In this document: in pieces, positions 53,834 through 64,000 of the stretch
How positions within the stretch are numbered: position 1 is the first letter of the stretch
Layout of the letters: each line of letters starts with the position of its first letter
NCBI GenBank assembly: GCA_000818945.1
Contig: KN805395.1
Location: forward strand, 108,749 to 172,748
Direction: 5' to 3'
DNA length: 64,000 nucleotides
Origin: Schizochytrium sp. CCTCC M209059
Taxonomy: Eukaryota; Sar; Bigyra; Thraustochytrida; Thraustochytriidae
Position numbers and translations under genes: made by a program
Notes under the pieces: generated by a model
What the model was told of the DNA's origin: nothing
What the model saw: the letters and a program-made list of their open reading frames with translations, nothing else
Database searches by the model: none

Positions 53834-55459
53834 TTACTGTGCGATGGGAAGGAAGTTGGAGTGGTCGCCAAGTTCCTGCGAGGCCTTGGCCATGGTCTGC
53901 GAAGAACGGGCGATAATGTGGCCGTCGAGGTGAAAGTCATGGATGGCAGGGCGGAATGGCGTGCAGTCGACGTCTCCCGGCGTTGAGGCAGCGATCTTGG
54001 CGTAGTCGGCGCCGAGAAGCTGTTCCGGAAGAATGCTCGGCGAGACCTGGCCGCGGCACTCGAGGGTGGGGACGAGCGAGGCCAGGCGCTCGTGGATCTC
54101 CTCCTCGGTGTCGTAGGCAAGGGGAAGATCAGCACAGGCCTCAGACATGGCGCGCACGATCTTCCAGTCAACGCGAGCGTCGACGGGCGGCACAATGGCG
54201 TTACGCGCGAGCTGCGCGCGGCCTTCAAAGTTCACGTAAACACCGTTCTTCTCGCTAAAGGCAGCACCGGCGAGCACGACGTCCGCGCGGCTGGCGAGCT
54301 CGTCACCATGGTGGCCCTGGAAGACGACAAAGGTGTTGGGCCCAATGAGTTGGTCGATGGGCACCGGAAGGTCAGCAGCGGTAACGTTGAGCAGGTAGAG
54401 GACGTCGGCGGCCTCGCGGTCGGCGCTGTCGTCAAAGGGCTGGCAGCGGCCGAGGTCAAGGAGACCAACGTCGTTGGCATTGTGGTGGAGGGTGTTGACG
54501 CCGTTCCACACGAGCTCACCGGTCTCCTTGTCGTACTGACGAAAGTTGCCGCTCTTGGCGGCAATGGTCTCAATAACGCCCTTGAGCGCCTCGCCGTCCT
54601 GACGTTTGTAGATTTGAGACGAGACGACGATGGCCGGGCGCTCGGCCTCGGCGAGCTTGGCGCAGAGCGGGTGGCGACCCTCGGCAATGTCAACAAGGGT
54701 CGCGGGCGTAAGGCCGGCCTGGGCAATGGGGAAGGTCAGGTCGGAGGGCATGCCAATGCTGTACACGTCCATCTCGCCATGAAGGAACATCTTGCGCAGA
54801 CGCGTCTGCAGCAGAGGCGACTCGGCGGCGAGAGGGGTGCCAACCAGGAGAACCACGTCGGCGGTCTCGATTCCGAGGATGGTCGAGTTGAAGCGGTACT
54901 GCGAGGTGATATCGGCGCCGAGGGAGCCGCCCGTGGAGCCGAGGCTCTCGAGCTCGACATCGGCATACTGATTAGCAAAGTCGGAGAGGGCCAGCGCCGA
55001 GTAGAGGTCGGTGGAGGGGCCGCAGACGGCGCGCACGGATCCGCCCTTTGCGCGCTGCTTCTCGAGGGCCGTCTTGATGCGAGCAAAGGCGCCGCGCCAG
55101 TTCGACCCGGTGGAGTCCCAGGAGCCGGGCTTCTCCACGGAGCGCACGAGCGGCCGCGTCAGGCGCTGGCGCTTGAGGCCGTCGTAGGCGAAGCGGGTTT
55201 TGTCGTTGATCCACTCCTCATTGATGGAGTCGTTCTCGCGGGGGACGACGCGCATCACCTCGCCGCCCTTGGTCTGCAGCTTGATGCTCGCGCCCATGCC
55301 GTCCATCACGTCCACCGTGTCGGTATCCTTGAGCTCCCACGGCCTCGCCGTGAACGAGTACGGCTTCGACGTCAGCGCGCCCATCATCCGCCTCTGCTGG
55401 CCCGCCAGGAGACGCGCCGCCCGAGCCGGCGCGGCGCGCGCCGCGGGGCTCTTCATCAT
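53834..55459 (-). CDS. Complex I 75-kDa subunit, C-terminal half only (NDUFS1/Nad11-C)
   Basis: A 541-residue protein equal to the molybdopterin-oxidoreductase-like C-terminal half of NADH:ubiquinone oxidoreductase subunit NDUFS1 (bacterial NuoG, mitochondrial Nad11). After a 26-residue Arg/Ala-rich presequence (MMKSPAARAAPARAARLLAG...) the homology starts at GALTSKPYSFTARPWE, continues through DVMDGMGA, NEEWINDKTRFAYDGLKRQRL and runs to the usual end. The N-terminal half, with the 2Fe-2S and 4Fe-4S cysteine motifs that carry electrons, is absent. The start at 55459 is chosen because residues upstream in the open frame are low complexity. The missing half is probably encoded in mitochondrial DNA as a short nad11 (inference), making two polypeptides that assemble in the matrix arm. 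Confidence 0.93.
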   Translation of the reverse strand: MMKSPAARAAPARAARLLAGQQRRMMGALTSKPYSFTARPWELKDTDTVDVMDGMGASIKLQTKGGEVMRVVPRENDSINEEWINDKTRFAYDGLKRQRLTRPLVRSVEKPGSWDSTGSNWRGAFARIKTALEKQRAKGGSVRAVCGPSTDLYSALALSDFANQYADVELESLGSTGGSLGADITSQYRFNSTILGIETADVVLLVGTPLAAESPLLQTRLRKMFLHGEMDVYSIGMPSDLTFPIAQAGLTPATLVDIAEGRHPLCAKLAEAERPAIVVSSQIYKRQDGEALKGVIETIAAKSGNFRQYDKETGELVWNGVNTLHHNANDVGLLDLGRCQPFDDSADREAADVLYLLNVTAADLPVPIDQLIGPNTFVVFQGHHGDELASRADVVLAGAAFSEKNGVYVNFEGRAQLARNAIVPPVDARVDWKIVRAMSEACADLPLAYDTEEEIHERLASLVPTLECRGQVSPSILPEQLLGADYAKIAASTPGDVDCTPFRPAIHDFHLDGHIIARSSQTMAKASQELGDHSNFLPIAQ

Positions 55460-56440
55460 CCTCGCCGCGAGCCTGTCCCCTCCTCTCCGCTCCTCGCTCC
55501 CTCGCTCGCCCGCCCGCCGCGCACGAGCTCCTGCCGCGCTCGCTCGCTTGGCTTGGCTTGCCGGACTACGCCGCGCCGGCGCCGCGCCCGCCGTCCATCG
55601 CGCACTGTGCGCGCGCGCCGCAAGGGCCGCAAACGCGCCGCGCAAGTGCGCCAAACGCGCGCGCAAGTGCCGCAAACGCGCCCCGCGCAGTCTCGCCGCG
55701 CTGCAGCCGCCACGCAGCGGCGGATCCGCGGGCCTGCAGGATTCGCCGTGACGTGTAGCGCGCCCGCCGTGTGGGACGGGGGGTAAGGAACAACTTTCGG
55801 TGAGGAGAGGAGGGGAGGGGGTGGCGAGGGAGTTGTAGGGGAAAGATGAGCCGAGATTGGAGGGAAGGAGGAGCGAGCGACCGAGGAAGGGAGAGAAAGA
55901 CGACTCATCGTAGCAGCAGCCCTCGCAAAATGGGTGAGCGCGGCGCGGCATTCGCAGTTAGGCTACACAGGTAGAACGAAGAAACCTAGAGCACGCCTCA
56001 AATCAGGATCGCGTGGTTTTTGGAGACTGCAAGGTTCTGGCTTGCATGTTGTGCAACGTTGTTGTTTTTCTTGCTTCTTCATTCCACCGGTAGAGAGGGA
56101 CTTGTGGCCTATAAGCGAAAAACGCATTTCTTTTTGTGCCAGCATACGGAGAACCTCGTTGTCACAGTCACCCCTGCAAAATTCGTGGGTGCTGATGAAC
56201 AGATTTGGTCACGTTTTTGGATTTTTTTGCAAGGATGGATCAGCTGCTCGAAGTTCACCAAAACAACTCGCTTTTCCCGTTTTTTTGTTTTGTTTTTACT
56301 ATACACACATTGTTGGTATAAAGTTTGACTTTGCCACTCTGAACGATTTACAAAAGTCATCTTATGCTTTCTGATTCGCCGTTGGCTTTGCTTTCCTCTT
56401 TACTTCTTGTAAATTCAAGCTGGCAAGCAGTATCGAGAAC
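55460..56440. other. Intergenic region upstream of the split NDUFS1 gene
   Basis: About 980 bp. 55460-55950 is GC-rich and open in the same frame as NDUFS1-C but carries no iron-sulfur cysteine motifs. 55950-56440 is AT-richer and presumably holds the 3' UTR of the methyltransferase gene. No gene was seen. Confidence 0.6.
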
Positions 56441-57361
56441 TCACGGCGAAAGGGTGGCCACGAGACGAACGCCTCCGAGATTGCCCCCTTGGAAGAGCTT
56501 GACCATGGCCTCGTAAAAGAAGCCGAGATCATTAAAGGTAGCTTCGTTGTGAACCCTCAATGTGCGATCCTTGGCATCGTTCCAGGCGTCAAAGCGACTC
56601 TCGACGAATGCAGTCCACGTTTCTGTTTGATCATCAAAGTTGATGTCCTTGAAACCAACAGCCTCGAGTTCTTTGATGTACTCCTCCATTGTGGGAAGCT
56701 CCTCTGCCTCGCAATAAATGTCTTCGCGTAGAGAAGTGATTTCTTCATCGGTGAACTTGTCGCCGAGCTTGAAAAAGTCCTCAATGTAAATCTTCGCACC
56801 CGGTTTAAGAAAGGAAGCGGTGCGTTCCCACATCTTCTTGCGGCCTGCATCGCCCATGTGAAGCACGCAGAGCCATGAGACGAGGCCGTCGGCCGACGCA
56901 GGCGGCAGAACGAAGTCTTCAGAGAGAAAATCGGCAGCTACGAGCTTGCAGCGATCAAGGTCGATGCCGGCAACTTCGGTAATCTTGTTGCCAACTTTGA
57001 CCTGATCCGCTTGAAGCTCGACGCCCAAGATGCGGAGTTCAGGGCTCAGACTGGCCATGGCGCGCGCCGGCTGGCCAAGACCGGCACCGACGTCCAAGAC
57101 GAGCTTGCTTTTACCATCTTCGCCAAAAAGTCCCATCATTTTGACAGCGTCGGTGACGCTCTCGCGCTGCCCGTAATTGAGGAAAGAGCCACGCAGGCTC
57201 AGGATCTTTTCTTGCAGATCGTCGCCATCGCCTTCGATGCGAAGCGCATCACCCTCGCCATTTACTTCGATGCCGAGCTCGCGCAGTTCGTTGAAGATAC
57301 GGTCCACGTGGCTGTACAGCTTCATGGTCTTGATCGGTTGTTCCTCCTGTCTCTGTGCCAT
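56441..57361 (-). CDS. SAM-dependent methyltransferase
   Basis: A 306-residue class I methyltransferase. The SAM-binding motif I is LDVGAGLGQPARAMA (about residues 88-102), followed by motif II acidic LGVEL and a post-II AADF. A motif IV region reads ASADGLVSWLCVLHM and motif V-VI LKPGAKIYIEDFF. The C-terminal part (EDIYCEAEELPTMEEYIKELEAVGF) resembles small-molecule N-methyltransferases such as sarcosine/dimethylglycine or phosphoethanolamine enzymes. The substrate cannot be fixed from sequence. The start is set at MAQRQ (57361); the frame is open 48 codons more, but those are Arg/Glu-rich low complexity. It lies head-to-tail upstream of the split NDUFS1 gene with about 980 bp between. Confidence 0.87.
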   Translation of the reverse strand: MAQRQEEQPIKTMKLYSHVDRIFNELRELGIEVNGEGDALRIEGDGDDLQEKILSLRGSFLNYGQRESVTDAVKMMGLFGEDGKSKLVLDVGAGLGQPARAMASLSPELRILGVELQADQVKVGNKITEVAGIDLDRCKLVAADFLSEDFVLPPASADGLVSWLCVLHMGDAGRKKMWERTASFLKPGAKIYIEDFFKLGDKFTDEEITSLREDIYCEAEELPTMEEYIKELEAVGFKDINFDDQTETWTAFVESRFDAWNDAKDRTLRVHNEATFNDLGFFYEAMVKLFQGGNLGGVRLVATLSP

Positions 57362-58538
57362 GGTGCTCGTTCTGTCTCGCGCTCGCTCCGCTGTCACCTC
57401 GTCTCCTCTCCTCGCCCCTGTCCCTTCCCGCGACTTTCCTCGTTTGTCGCTGCTCTCGCTTGCGTGTCTGCGAGCTCCTTCCTCTGCGTGCGTTCGCCGC
57501 TCCAACTGCTACAGCTTGCTCTGTTGCTACACGTGCATGGACCAAAATTGGGTGCAAAAGTGTTTTCCGTAGCTAGAAACTAGGAAATGCTACAACGCAA
57601 GAACTTAAACTGGAACCTGCGTCCAAACTGGCGATGCCATGCTGGCTCGATGACACGTGCCTAACACGAGCGAGCGCGCGAGCGTCAGCGAGCTGCCCTA
57701 CGAGCGAGTGAGTCTGAGAGAACTCGCTACGTTGCATTTGTAGACGCCTGCGAAGAAGTTTGAAGGTATAACTACCACAAGAAGTCGTGATGTCCCAAAG
57801 GTTACCGAAACAAAGAGATGATATCATGTTTGGGTTGAACTGGGACGTTGAGTCTACCCGGGTAACCTATGCATAGTATACGACTAGACTGTCTAACGGG
57901 CTTTTTTTTCCCGGAGATGGCCGGTCATAAGCCTATACCTTTAGCGCAGCAAACTCATCGTCGTCGTTGTCAGGTATTTAGGCTAACACTGTGCCGACAG
58001 CCATTTTAAGGTCAATTCGTTTTTTAAAAGTGGTTTGGGTCAGCGAAAGGGAATCCCTCCTCTGTGCGCGCGCGGATGGTTCGGTGAGTATGTAGCAAGC
58101 ATGCAGACGTACGCGCTTGCGAATGGAAGAGGTAGGTAAGGATGAGCTTCTGCCAAGTCTTTGTGAGGAAAGCAAGAAGCCTCGGGTGGCAAAAGTGAGA
58201 TCGAGATCGCACCAGCGCCCAGTAGTGTAGGACACTTTCGAGCCGGAGTATCACTACCAACATTTTCTGGGTGGGAATGCAAGCCGAAATCATTGTGCTT
58301 TAGCCGAGAAGGCTTGTACGGTTCTCTAAAGCGTTGTAAAAATCATCAAATTTCTACTTTGGGGCCGCTGGTTGGCCAAATCTATTTATCTCAACGCATA
58401 ATTGGTCTCTGCTCCTGTTCCTGCGAAAGGGCTGGCTTCAATTGAACATTTGTGGTTTGCTTGAAAGTCTATTGTCAGCTAGTTCTTGGCCTTTTTGCTT
58501 CTTTTTTTTTGTGCTTCGAGGACTCAACAACGTTTACA
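57362..58538. other. Intergenic region with no gene seen
   Basis: About 1.2 kb upstream of the methyltransferase. Mixed composition, with GAGC runs near 57670-57680 and an AT-richer part beyond 57740. A CCGGAG element and a T-run sit near 57903-57915. No conserved coding sequence recognised. Confidence 0.55.
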
Positions 58539-59006
58539 ATGACCCACTCATGCAGCCTCCTCGTCGTCTTCTTCTTCTTCTTCTTCTTCTTCTTCTTCTT
58601 CTTCTTCTTCGTTGACGTCGTCGTCGTCGCAGGCGCATACTCTATGAACATCGACCAGTATTTAAGCGCATGCAAGCTCGACCTTGATCGCCACGTCTTC
58701 GAGTCATTTATCCCAGGGATACACCGTCCCGCCTTGCCTCTGCGCGCTTGCGTGGGGCTCGGCAAAGGACAATGTCGTGTCGTGAAGATGTGTGACAATG
58801 GCCCGTACCGGGGACTTTGTTTCAGGCTCCCGCCGCCTCACAGCAATTTTCAAGGACTTAAGAGATGGAAATGCTGGCTTAGGCATCTTGAGATCGCTGC
58901 GCAAGCACTTAAATGCGTTTCAGAAGATAACATGAAAGGTTGTTTCACCCACTTCCGTTCTGAATGCTCCGATTTGAAGTGGTCGAAATCGAATTTAATT
59001 CAATGA
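58539..59006 (+). CDS. Doubtful small open frame after a poly-Phe tract
   Basis: An open frame from the first ATG (58539) of about 155 residues. The first part is Ser/Leu then poly-Phe encoded by the (CTT)n repeat. The rest (from MNIDQYLSACKLDLDRHVF at about 58644) is of normal composition with eight or so Cys, but resembles nothing I know. It may belong to the broken reading frame just downstream. A real protein is not established. Confidence 0.25.
   Translation: MTHSCSLLVVFFFFFFFFFFFFFFVDVVVVAGAYSMNIDQYLSACKLDLDRHVFESFIPGIHRPALPLRACVGLGKGQCRVVKMCDNGPYRGLCFRLPPPHSNFQGLKRWKCWLRHLEIAAQALKCVSEDNMKGCFTHFRSECSDLKWSKSNLIQ
58566..58611. repeat. (CTT)n trinucleotide repeat
   Basis: About 15 CTT units. 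In one + frame it gives a poly-Phe run. Confidence 0.93.
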
Positions 59007-59125
59007 AAGTTGCCGTTGTCCGTCGATGTTTCGACAGAGTGAATTCGGCGAACAGGTTCATTAAAAAAAAAAAAACGGCACCCGGAAAGCCACGCCTGCA
59101 GCTTTGACCTTCTCCGATGTGACAT

Positions 59126-59960
59126 TTGCAGCTTCTACTCTTGATCCGAGACAGGTTCCGACATCAGCAGCTCGTGCGCAAAAGGGGTAGTTCATTCTCC
59201 ATCTTCAGCTGCGATGAGACCACGTCAGCTCATGAGAAAGTCAACAATAGGCGCAAAGAAACGGTGAACAAAAGCAAGCGAGCTCTTTATGTTGTAAAGA
59301 AATTCGGCAAACTTCGCACTTGGCCTTGGAGGAGCAAGTCGAAAAGAGTGGACTGATTCCAGTGCTGCATACGTGGCATGGCTTTCACAACTGACGAAAG
59401 AAATGGACGACACAATGGCCAAACTCGCTGCAGTCGAGAGAGATGAAGCTCACCCAAACATAGAAGAGGTCATGCAAAATTTGGCTCGTGAATTCCAAGA
59501 GAAGCAAAAAGAGGTTGCCCGTATGACCGAAAAAGGAAATCAACGCGAGACACCAACGGCTTGCAGAAAGATCGTATGATGAATGAGTATTTCTGGGATC
59601 ACATGAATGCTCCGAAAGAACTTCGACGCAGAGAAAGTTACCGAACATGGCTTAAGGTCAGGCCTGAAAACGACATAAAAGATTGGCAAGAGACATCCAA
59701 TCATTTAATGTCTTTCGTCAATCATGAATTGATGTACTTTGCAATTGGCGGCACACCAGCAGCCAGAGAGAGCCCTTGGGTTACAAAACATTTCAAATTG
59801 GCTGCGTGGAACCTCTTCTGGAGAACATCAGGGGCAGTGCCGTCCACGTTTGAGGAAGCTACGACACGTCTCCCTTATGGTCTACCTTTTCTCCTCCACC
59901 CCTTTCCCCTCCGTTCTCCCCTTGCTTCTTCCTTTCATTTTCGCTTGCCCGCGCATGAAA
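59126..59960 (+). pseudogene. Apparent broken gene, at least two frame changes
   Basis: Protein-like segments on + lie in different frames. Frame A is 59126-59356 (Ser/Lys-rich). Frame B is about 59298-59579, containing a clear charged helix (MDDTMAKLAAVERDEAHPN, then EFQEKQKEVARM). Frame A again runs from about 59545 to 59880 (MMNEYFWDHMNAPKELRRR, FVNHELMYFAIGG, HFKLAAWNLFW). The second switch needs one small indel or a tiny intron near 59545-59575, where the frames overlap. No GT-AG pair is convincing. No family recognised. Beyond 59880 the frame runs into Pro/Leu/Phe-rich low complexity. Confidence 0.4.
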
Positions 59961-61233
59961 CAGTCTGTGAAAGCGAGCTTAGGCAGGCTGTTGGGCGCCA
60001 TCATCCTCAATTCTCACATTCTTCCTTTCCGCTTTTTCCTTCTTTCTTCACAGACTTGCACGCGTCGTCACGCAGCGGCCTGGCTGCGCGCTAAAGGAGC
60101 CGTGCCGCGTGAATCTTTTTTTCTTCTTTTTTTTCCCGCGGCCACTTTCCCACGCATTAGTGCAGTGCACAGGAGAGCTGGCTGGGCTTTAACCTCAGCT
60201 CATCGAGCTTGCACGTAGGCAGCCACCGGCCAGTGGCCATGGTGGCAGACAGCAGCCAGAAGCTGCAGCACGAGTCCGGGCCCGTGCTCTGGCTGCTGCG
60301 ACTCGTCCTCACCCGCCCTACCGACTGCCTGCCCCCTTTTTACATTCTCCCTTTCCTCCGACCGGTTCCCACACTGCCGTCCAGTAGTTTCACAACAGCT
60401 CAGTGCGCTCCCACACCTTCTATGAATTTGTACTCGTGGGGTGTGGAGTTCACAAGAAATTTCCCCGGAGCGTCCGGCTGGAGCGACCGGCTGTTTCCTC
60501 GCTGGCTGGCCAAGGCCAATCTGAAGGGCCCGCTGGCTGCCGTTCTCCTCCTTCGCGCTGGCCATCGCTACCGTCAATCAGCTCTCCTTCGCGCGCCCTG
60601 TCCTGTCCTTCCCCAACCTGCCCCTCCATCGTCAAGCCCGAATCTACCATGGCCCCTTGCTGGCAGAGACGGCCCAGCGCGCTGCGCTGCTACTATGCCG
60701 TCTGTCTACAACTTGCGTCCAAGTGAACCCGTTTTCAACGCAAGCTCTCCCTCTCGAGGAGTAAATTGCAGGCGCGCGCGGCCAGTCCCCGTGCTCGGCC
60801 GGCCAGCGCGGCCCGGGGGAGCCAGGTCGTAAGGGCGACTGCGAGGACGACGACCGCGGCCTCGGCAGCAGCCAGCTGGCCTGGTCCGAGGACAGACAAA
60901 GAAGGTAAAAGAGCTTGAAAGAGGTCGGGCGACCGTGACCGCCGCCCGCGACGAGCAGTCAGCCAGCCACTATGCCAGCCAGCCAGCCAGCCACTATGCC
61001 AGCCAGCCAGTATGTCAGCCAAGCCAGCAGCCAGCCAGCTCGGTCCTCACGGGGCTACCGCAGCGCGACGATCGACCAACGAGGAGGCGAAGCATCGACC
61101 AATCCGATCGCGCGACAGACAGATGGATGGATGCGTGAGTGAATGGACGGCTGGCCGACTCGGCGTCGCAGCTTTCCGAGTCGGCCGTGCTCGTTCCCGG
61201 GCGGCCACAGACGGGCCAGGGACGGGAGGAGGG
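59961..61233. other. Non-coding GC-rich region
   Basis: No supportable gene. CCAGCCAG words are dense at 60958-61040, and C/T-rich runs occur near 60015-60140. Confidence 0.6.
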
Positions 61234-61320
61234 CGATGCGATGCGATGCGATGCGATGCGATGCGATGCGATGCGATGCGATGCGATGCGATGCGATGCG
61301 ATGCGATGCGATGCGATGCG
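61234..61320. repeat. (GATGC)n pentanucleotide repeat
   Basis: About 17 perfect GATGC units. As with the other tracts it keeps several reading frames open. Confidence 0.97.
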
Positions 61321-64000
61321 CTCGGCGCAGCCGGCTCGGCAGAATAATCTCTGCCGACGGCGGTCGACACGAAACCCCAACCGCCAGCAGCCGTTAGTTG
61401 TGGCCAACCTCGTTGCCTGTCTGTTAGACAATCAATCCGTCCGTCAGTCTGCTGACGGAGATATATATGAATTTAACTTTCGAAGGGCCTTTGCTGCCAT
61501 GATTTGTTCTTTGGTCGTAGATCAATCCACCTCCTTCTCTTTTGTATAGTGTGCACGTATAAAGTAAGACGGGTGCTGCACGATGCCGTTTGCTCGTTGC
61601 CAACAAAGATGTCGCGCAAATCCTCACTTGACACGTGCGTGCAGCACCAGGTAGCAGCATTAGCAACAGCAGCATACCATCATCAGCCAGCGAATCGAGC
61701 GTCCGCGTCTAAGTGCCCATGCGGCCTGAGTTCCCAAATTTCGCACTTGTTTAGCCAGGTGACTGGCAATTTAGAAAGAAGGTGAAGCCGCTCGCAGCAT
61801 ATCAGAGCTCAGAAAAGGACAAGGGCGAGACCACTATCATCCATTCATGAAATCGTCCAGGCATTGGCAGCCAGCGGTAGCGGCTACCACTGGTTACCGC
61901 GCGATTCAGCGTGGAGCGCTCGCTCGGCCGCGGCGCCACTTTGGCTCACACCACGTGCAATCGCAAAATTGTGGCTTGAACGCGCGGCTCCGGGTCTCGA
62001 GCTTGGCAGTGAGTCGTCCTTCGGTTGACTGCCGTGGCGCAGCGCGAACGCTTGCTACCTATTTGCCATTTTTCTTTGCTGTGCCTTGCTGTTCCTTTTC
62101 TATCTTCTCTCTACAATTTTCTTTTTTCCTTTTACCGCGCTGCTGCGGCCCGCAGCGTCCCGGGTTACGCACGGAGGCTGGCGTGACTAAGTTTTAGTTG
62201 CGGGCGCAACTGTAACAATCATACGAACATACTAAGTAAATACCATGGCTGGAACAAACTGGAGACGACGAATGAGCGCCATGCCAGCGAGGACACGATG
62301 CTGGCTGGCGGCCGCGGCGAGTCAGCAGAGCCGCAGATATCGTCCAATGGACGGCTTCCCGAACGAGCGCGCGTGAACACATACATGGCTGATTGGTCAA
62401 AGAATGGCGCGATCAGAAAGAGAAACCACCGAAACCGGAAAAAAAAATTGAAAGTGTAAGAGTGCGTGGTTGCAGCGCCGCTGCGGGCCGCGCTTACTGG
62501 TCGGCGGACGGGAACTGAAGCCGCCAGTGATAGTAGCTGCGATCAGTGGGGGGAGTTGCAGTAGCAGTGGTGGCCTTGCGAGGCCGCAGCTTGCCAAGCG
62601 CCCTGGCCTTGCGGCAGCCTTGCTCTGATCCACAGCGCAGGTCGGCCAGCTACGATTGCTAGAGTCAACATCTGAGCTCTTTGGCGAGCTAGCTCAGCCC
62701 GGGAATTCCTCGCATGTTGTTGCTGTGGCCAGTGCCCGGCTTGGCGCGAGGGGATAGATTTCCGGGTAGCATCCGCGGCGCTCTGGCTCCACTGAGGGCA
62801 GCACAGCTGCCAGCGCATAGCATAATCCCGACACCCGAAAGCGCAAAGGGCCACAGCTATGCCGGGCTTTTTTTTTCTTTCAGACGGCCGCCACTGGAGG
62901 GTGATGGGCGGAAGAATGACAGCACTGGCCAGGTGGCAAGCAACTTCACTGTCAAGCACAGAAAGGCCAACGAGCGTGCCAAAACTACGTATTACCTCTC
63001 ATACAATAAACAAACCGCAGTCACCGACCGACTGACCGGTTACTTGCATTGCTGGGTACGCGGACGGTCTCCGTCCGATACGGTAAGATTGCGCTCCGAC
63101 ACGTTCTGACTGGGCGGTGTAGCAGCTGCGGACGCGGACAGCAGCAGCAGCAGCAGCAGCAGCGCAGCAGCACCAACAGTAGCAGCAGCAACAATGCGCA
63201 GCGAGCTTTTGGTCTGACTGCTGCCACCATGGCCAGTGGACCGATTCCGCGCTCTTCCCGAGGCACATGCAGGCGTCTCCTTGCTGGAAGCGCAGAACGG
63301 CAGGGCAAGGTGCGAGATGCCAGCTTCGCGCTGAGCCTTGCCCTGGCCGTAGCGTGGTGCGACCCTCCGTCGACGCCTGCTGGTGAGCGTCGGATGCGGC
63401 AAGCGTGCGCGCCCGTGCTCTCCCTCCGCCCATGGCCGATCACCACTCTGCTGCTCCACGCCGCAGCCGCCATGCACGCCCCTCTATCCCCGCAGAGCGG
63501 GAGAGATTCGGGGAGACTCTATCGCGAAGCGGGCTGTGGCCGTTGTCAACGAGAAACTTTCTTGGCTGTGGAGGTGTAACTCGCAGGAGCGGGGCTCTCC
63601 GGGGGGATGGATGCTGGAGAGGCTTTATTCTCTGCTGTTATCAGAGGCAGGCAGACCGCAGCCTGGCCTGGTGCGACAGCCGTCCTTGGGCGTGCCTGCA
63701 CAGTACCTGGTTTACGATCTGGCCTCTGACCTGCAGCCGCCGGGAGCGATTGGCTGTGATACGCCTGGCTCGCTCGGCAAGGAACTGCAAGCGAGCGAGC
63801 ATGCGTGCGTCAGCCAGCTCGCCTCCAACGAGAAGTCTGGCGGGATGTAATGTGAGTCGACTTTGAAAAGGACGGAGGGGGATTTGGAACCGCGGGCTGT
63901 GACCAACGCAGTGTGTGGGCAGCTGCGGGCCGTGGCGGCCGCCGGAAAGCTATGTACAACGCACGCTCGCCTACGCGCGATCGCGGCGCGGTTCGACTCG
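61321..64000. other. Non-coding region to the window end
   Basis: About 2.7 kb with no recognised gene. A CAG run lies at 63140-63164. Composition resembles the 30-46 kb desert. Open frames on + (63049-63579, 63383-63866) begin with non-ATG codons or have no recognisable content and were not called. Confidence 0.6.

Noticed and set aside
54092..55786. A 564-codon open frame on + across the NDUFS1-C gene
   Set aside because: Antisense shadow caused by strong GC third-position bias; no recognisable domain, and the minus frame is clearly conserved.
55460..55951. N-terminal extension of NDUFS1-C by 164 codons
   Set aside because: Arg/Ala/Pro-rich low complexity without Fe-S motifs; the internal MMKSPAARAA start gives a proper presequence directly before the homology.
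63049..63866. Frames of 150-176 codons on + near the window end, one with a Gln run
   Set aside because: The first opens at a TTG codon, the composition is that of the surrounding repeats, and neighbouring frames are equally open.

Overview
The window is nuclear DNA from a unicellular eukaryote. It carries about fourteen convincing protein-coding genes, nearly all as single uninterrupted open frames. They are GC-rich at third positions, lie on both strands, and include mitochondrial, cytoskeletal and nuclear proteins that exist only in eukaryotes. No bacterial operon structure, CRISPR array, tRNA or rRNA was seen. The mix fits a heterotrophic stramenopile, and a labyrinthulomycete/thraustochytrid is my best guess (inference, roughly even odds). 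The supporting traits are intron-poor genes, AP2-domain and CXXC-finger regulators with long Gln tracts, a protist-type two-repeat cation channel, and a nuclear gene for only the C-terminal half of complex I 75-kDa subunit.

Layout. 0-30 kb is gene-dense: AP2 regulator (+), Der/EngA GTPase (-), a small Gln-rich coiled-coil candidate (-), WD40 protein (-), COX20 (+), mitochondrial DEAD-box helicase (+), PH-LIM-PH protein (-), F-box/Sel1 protein (-), SnoaL/NTF2-like protein (-), DNA polymerase epsilon subunit B (+), a two-repeat voltage-gated channel with C-terminal EF hands (-), and a 1980-residue EF-hand/WD40 protein (+). 30.2-46.8 kb is a 16.6-kb stretch with no supportable gene. It is filled with simple sequence, including 545 bp of (GCAC)n and 195 bp of (CTTT)n, and has two assembly gaps. 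46.8-57.4 kb is gene-dense again: Gln-rich CXXC-finger protein (+), unknown multi-spanning membrane protein (-), unknown coiled-coil protein (+), NDUFS1 C-terminal half (-), SAM methyltransferase (-). 57.4-64 kb is mostly non-coding, with one apparently broken reading frame and a (GATGC)n tract.

Functional themes. Four products look mitochondrial: Der-type GTPase and DEAD-box helicase (RNA or ribosome work), COX20 (complex IV assembly) and NDUFS1-C (complex I). Two are sequence-specific regulators. Most other genes are signalling or cytoskeletal scaffolds. The genes are independently transcribed rather than an evident pathway cluster.

The most notable observations are: the split NDUFS1 gene, whose product begins exactly where the iron-sulfur half should end and has gained its own presequence; the channel architecture; three genes whose 3' ends are tandemly duplicated; and the long simple-sequence desert in front of the CXXC gene.
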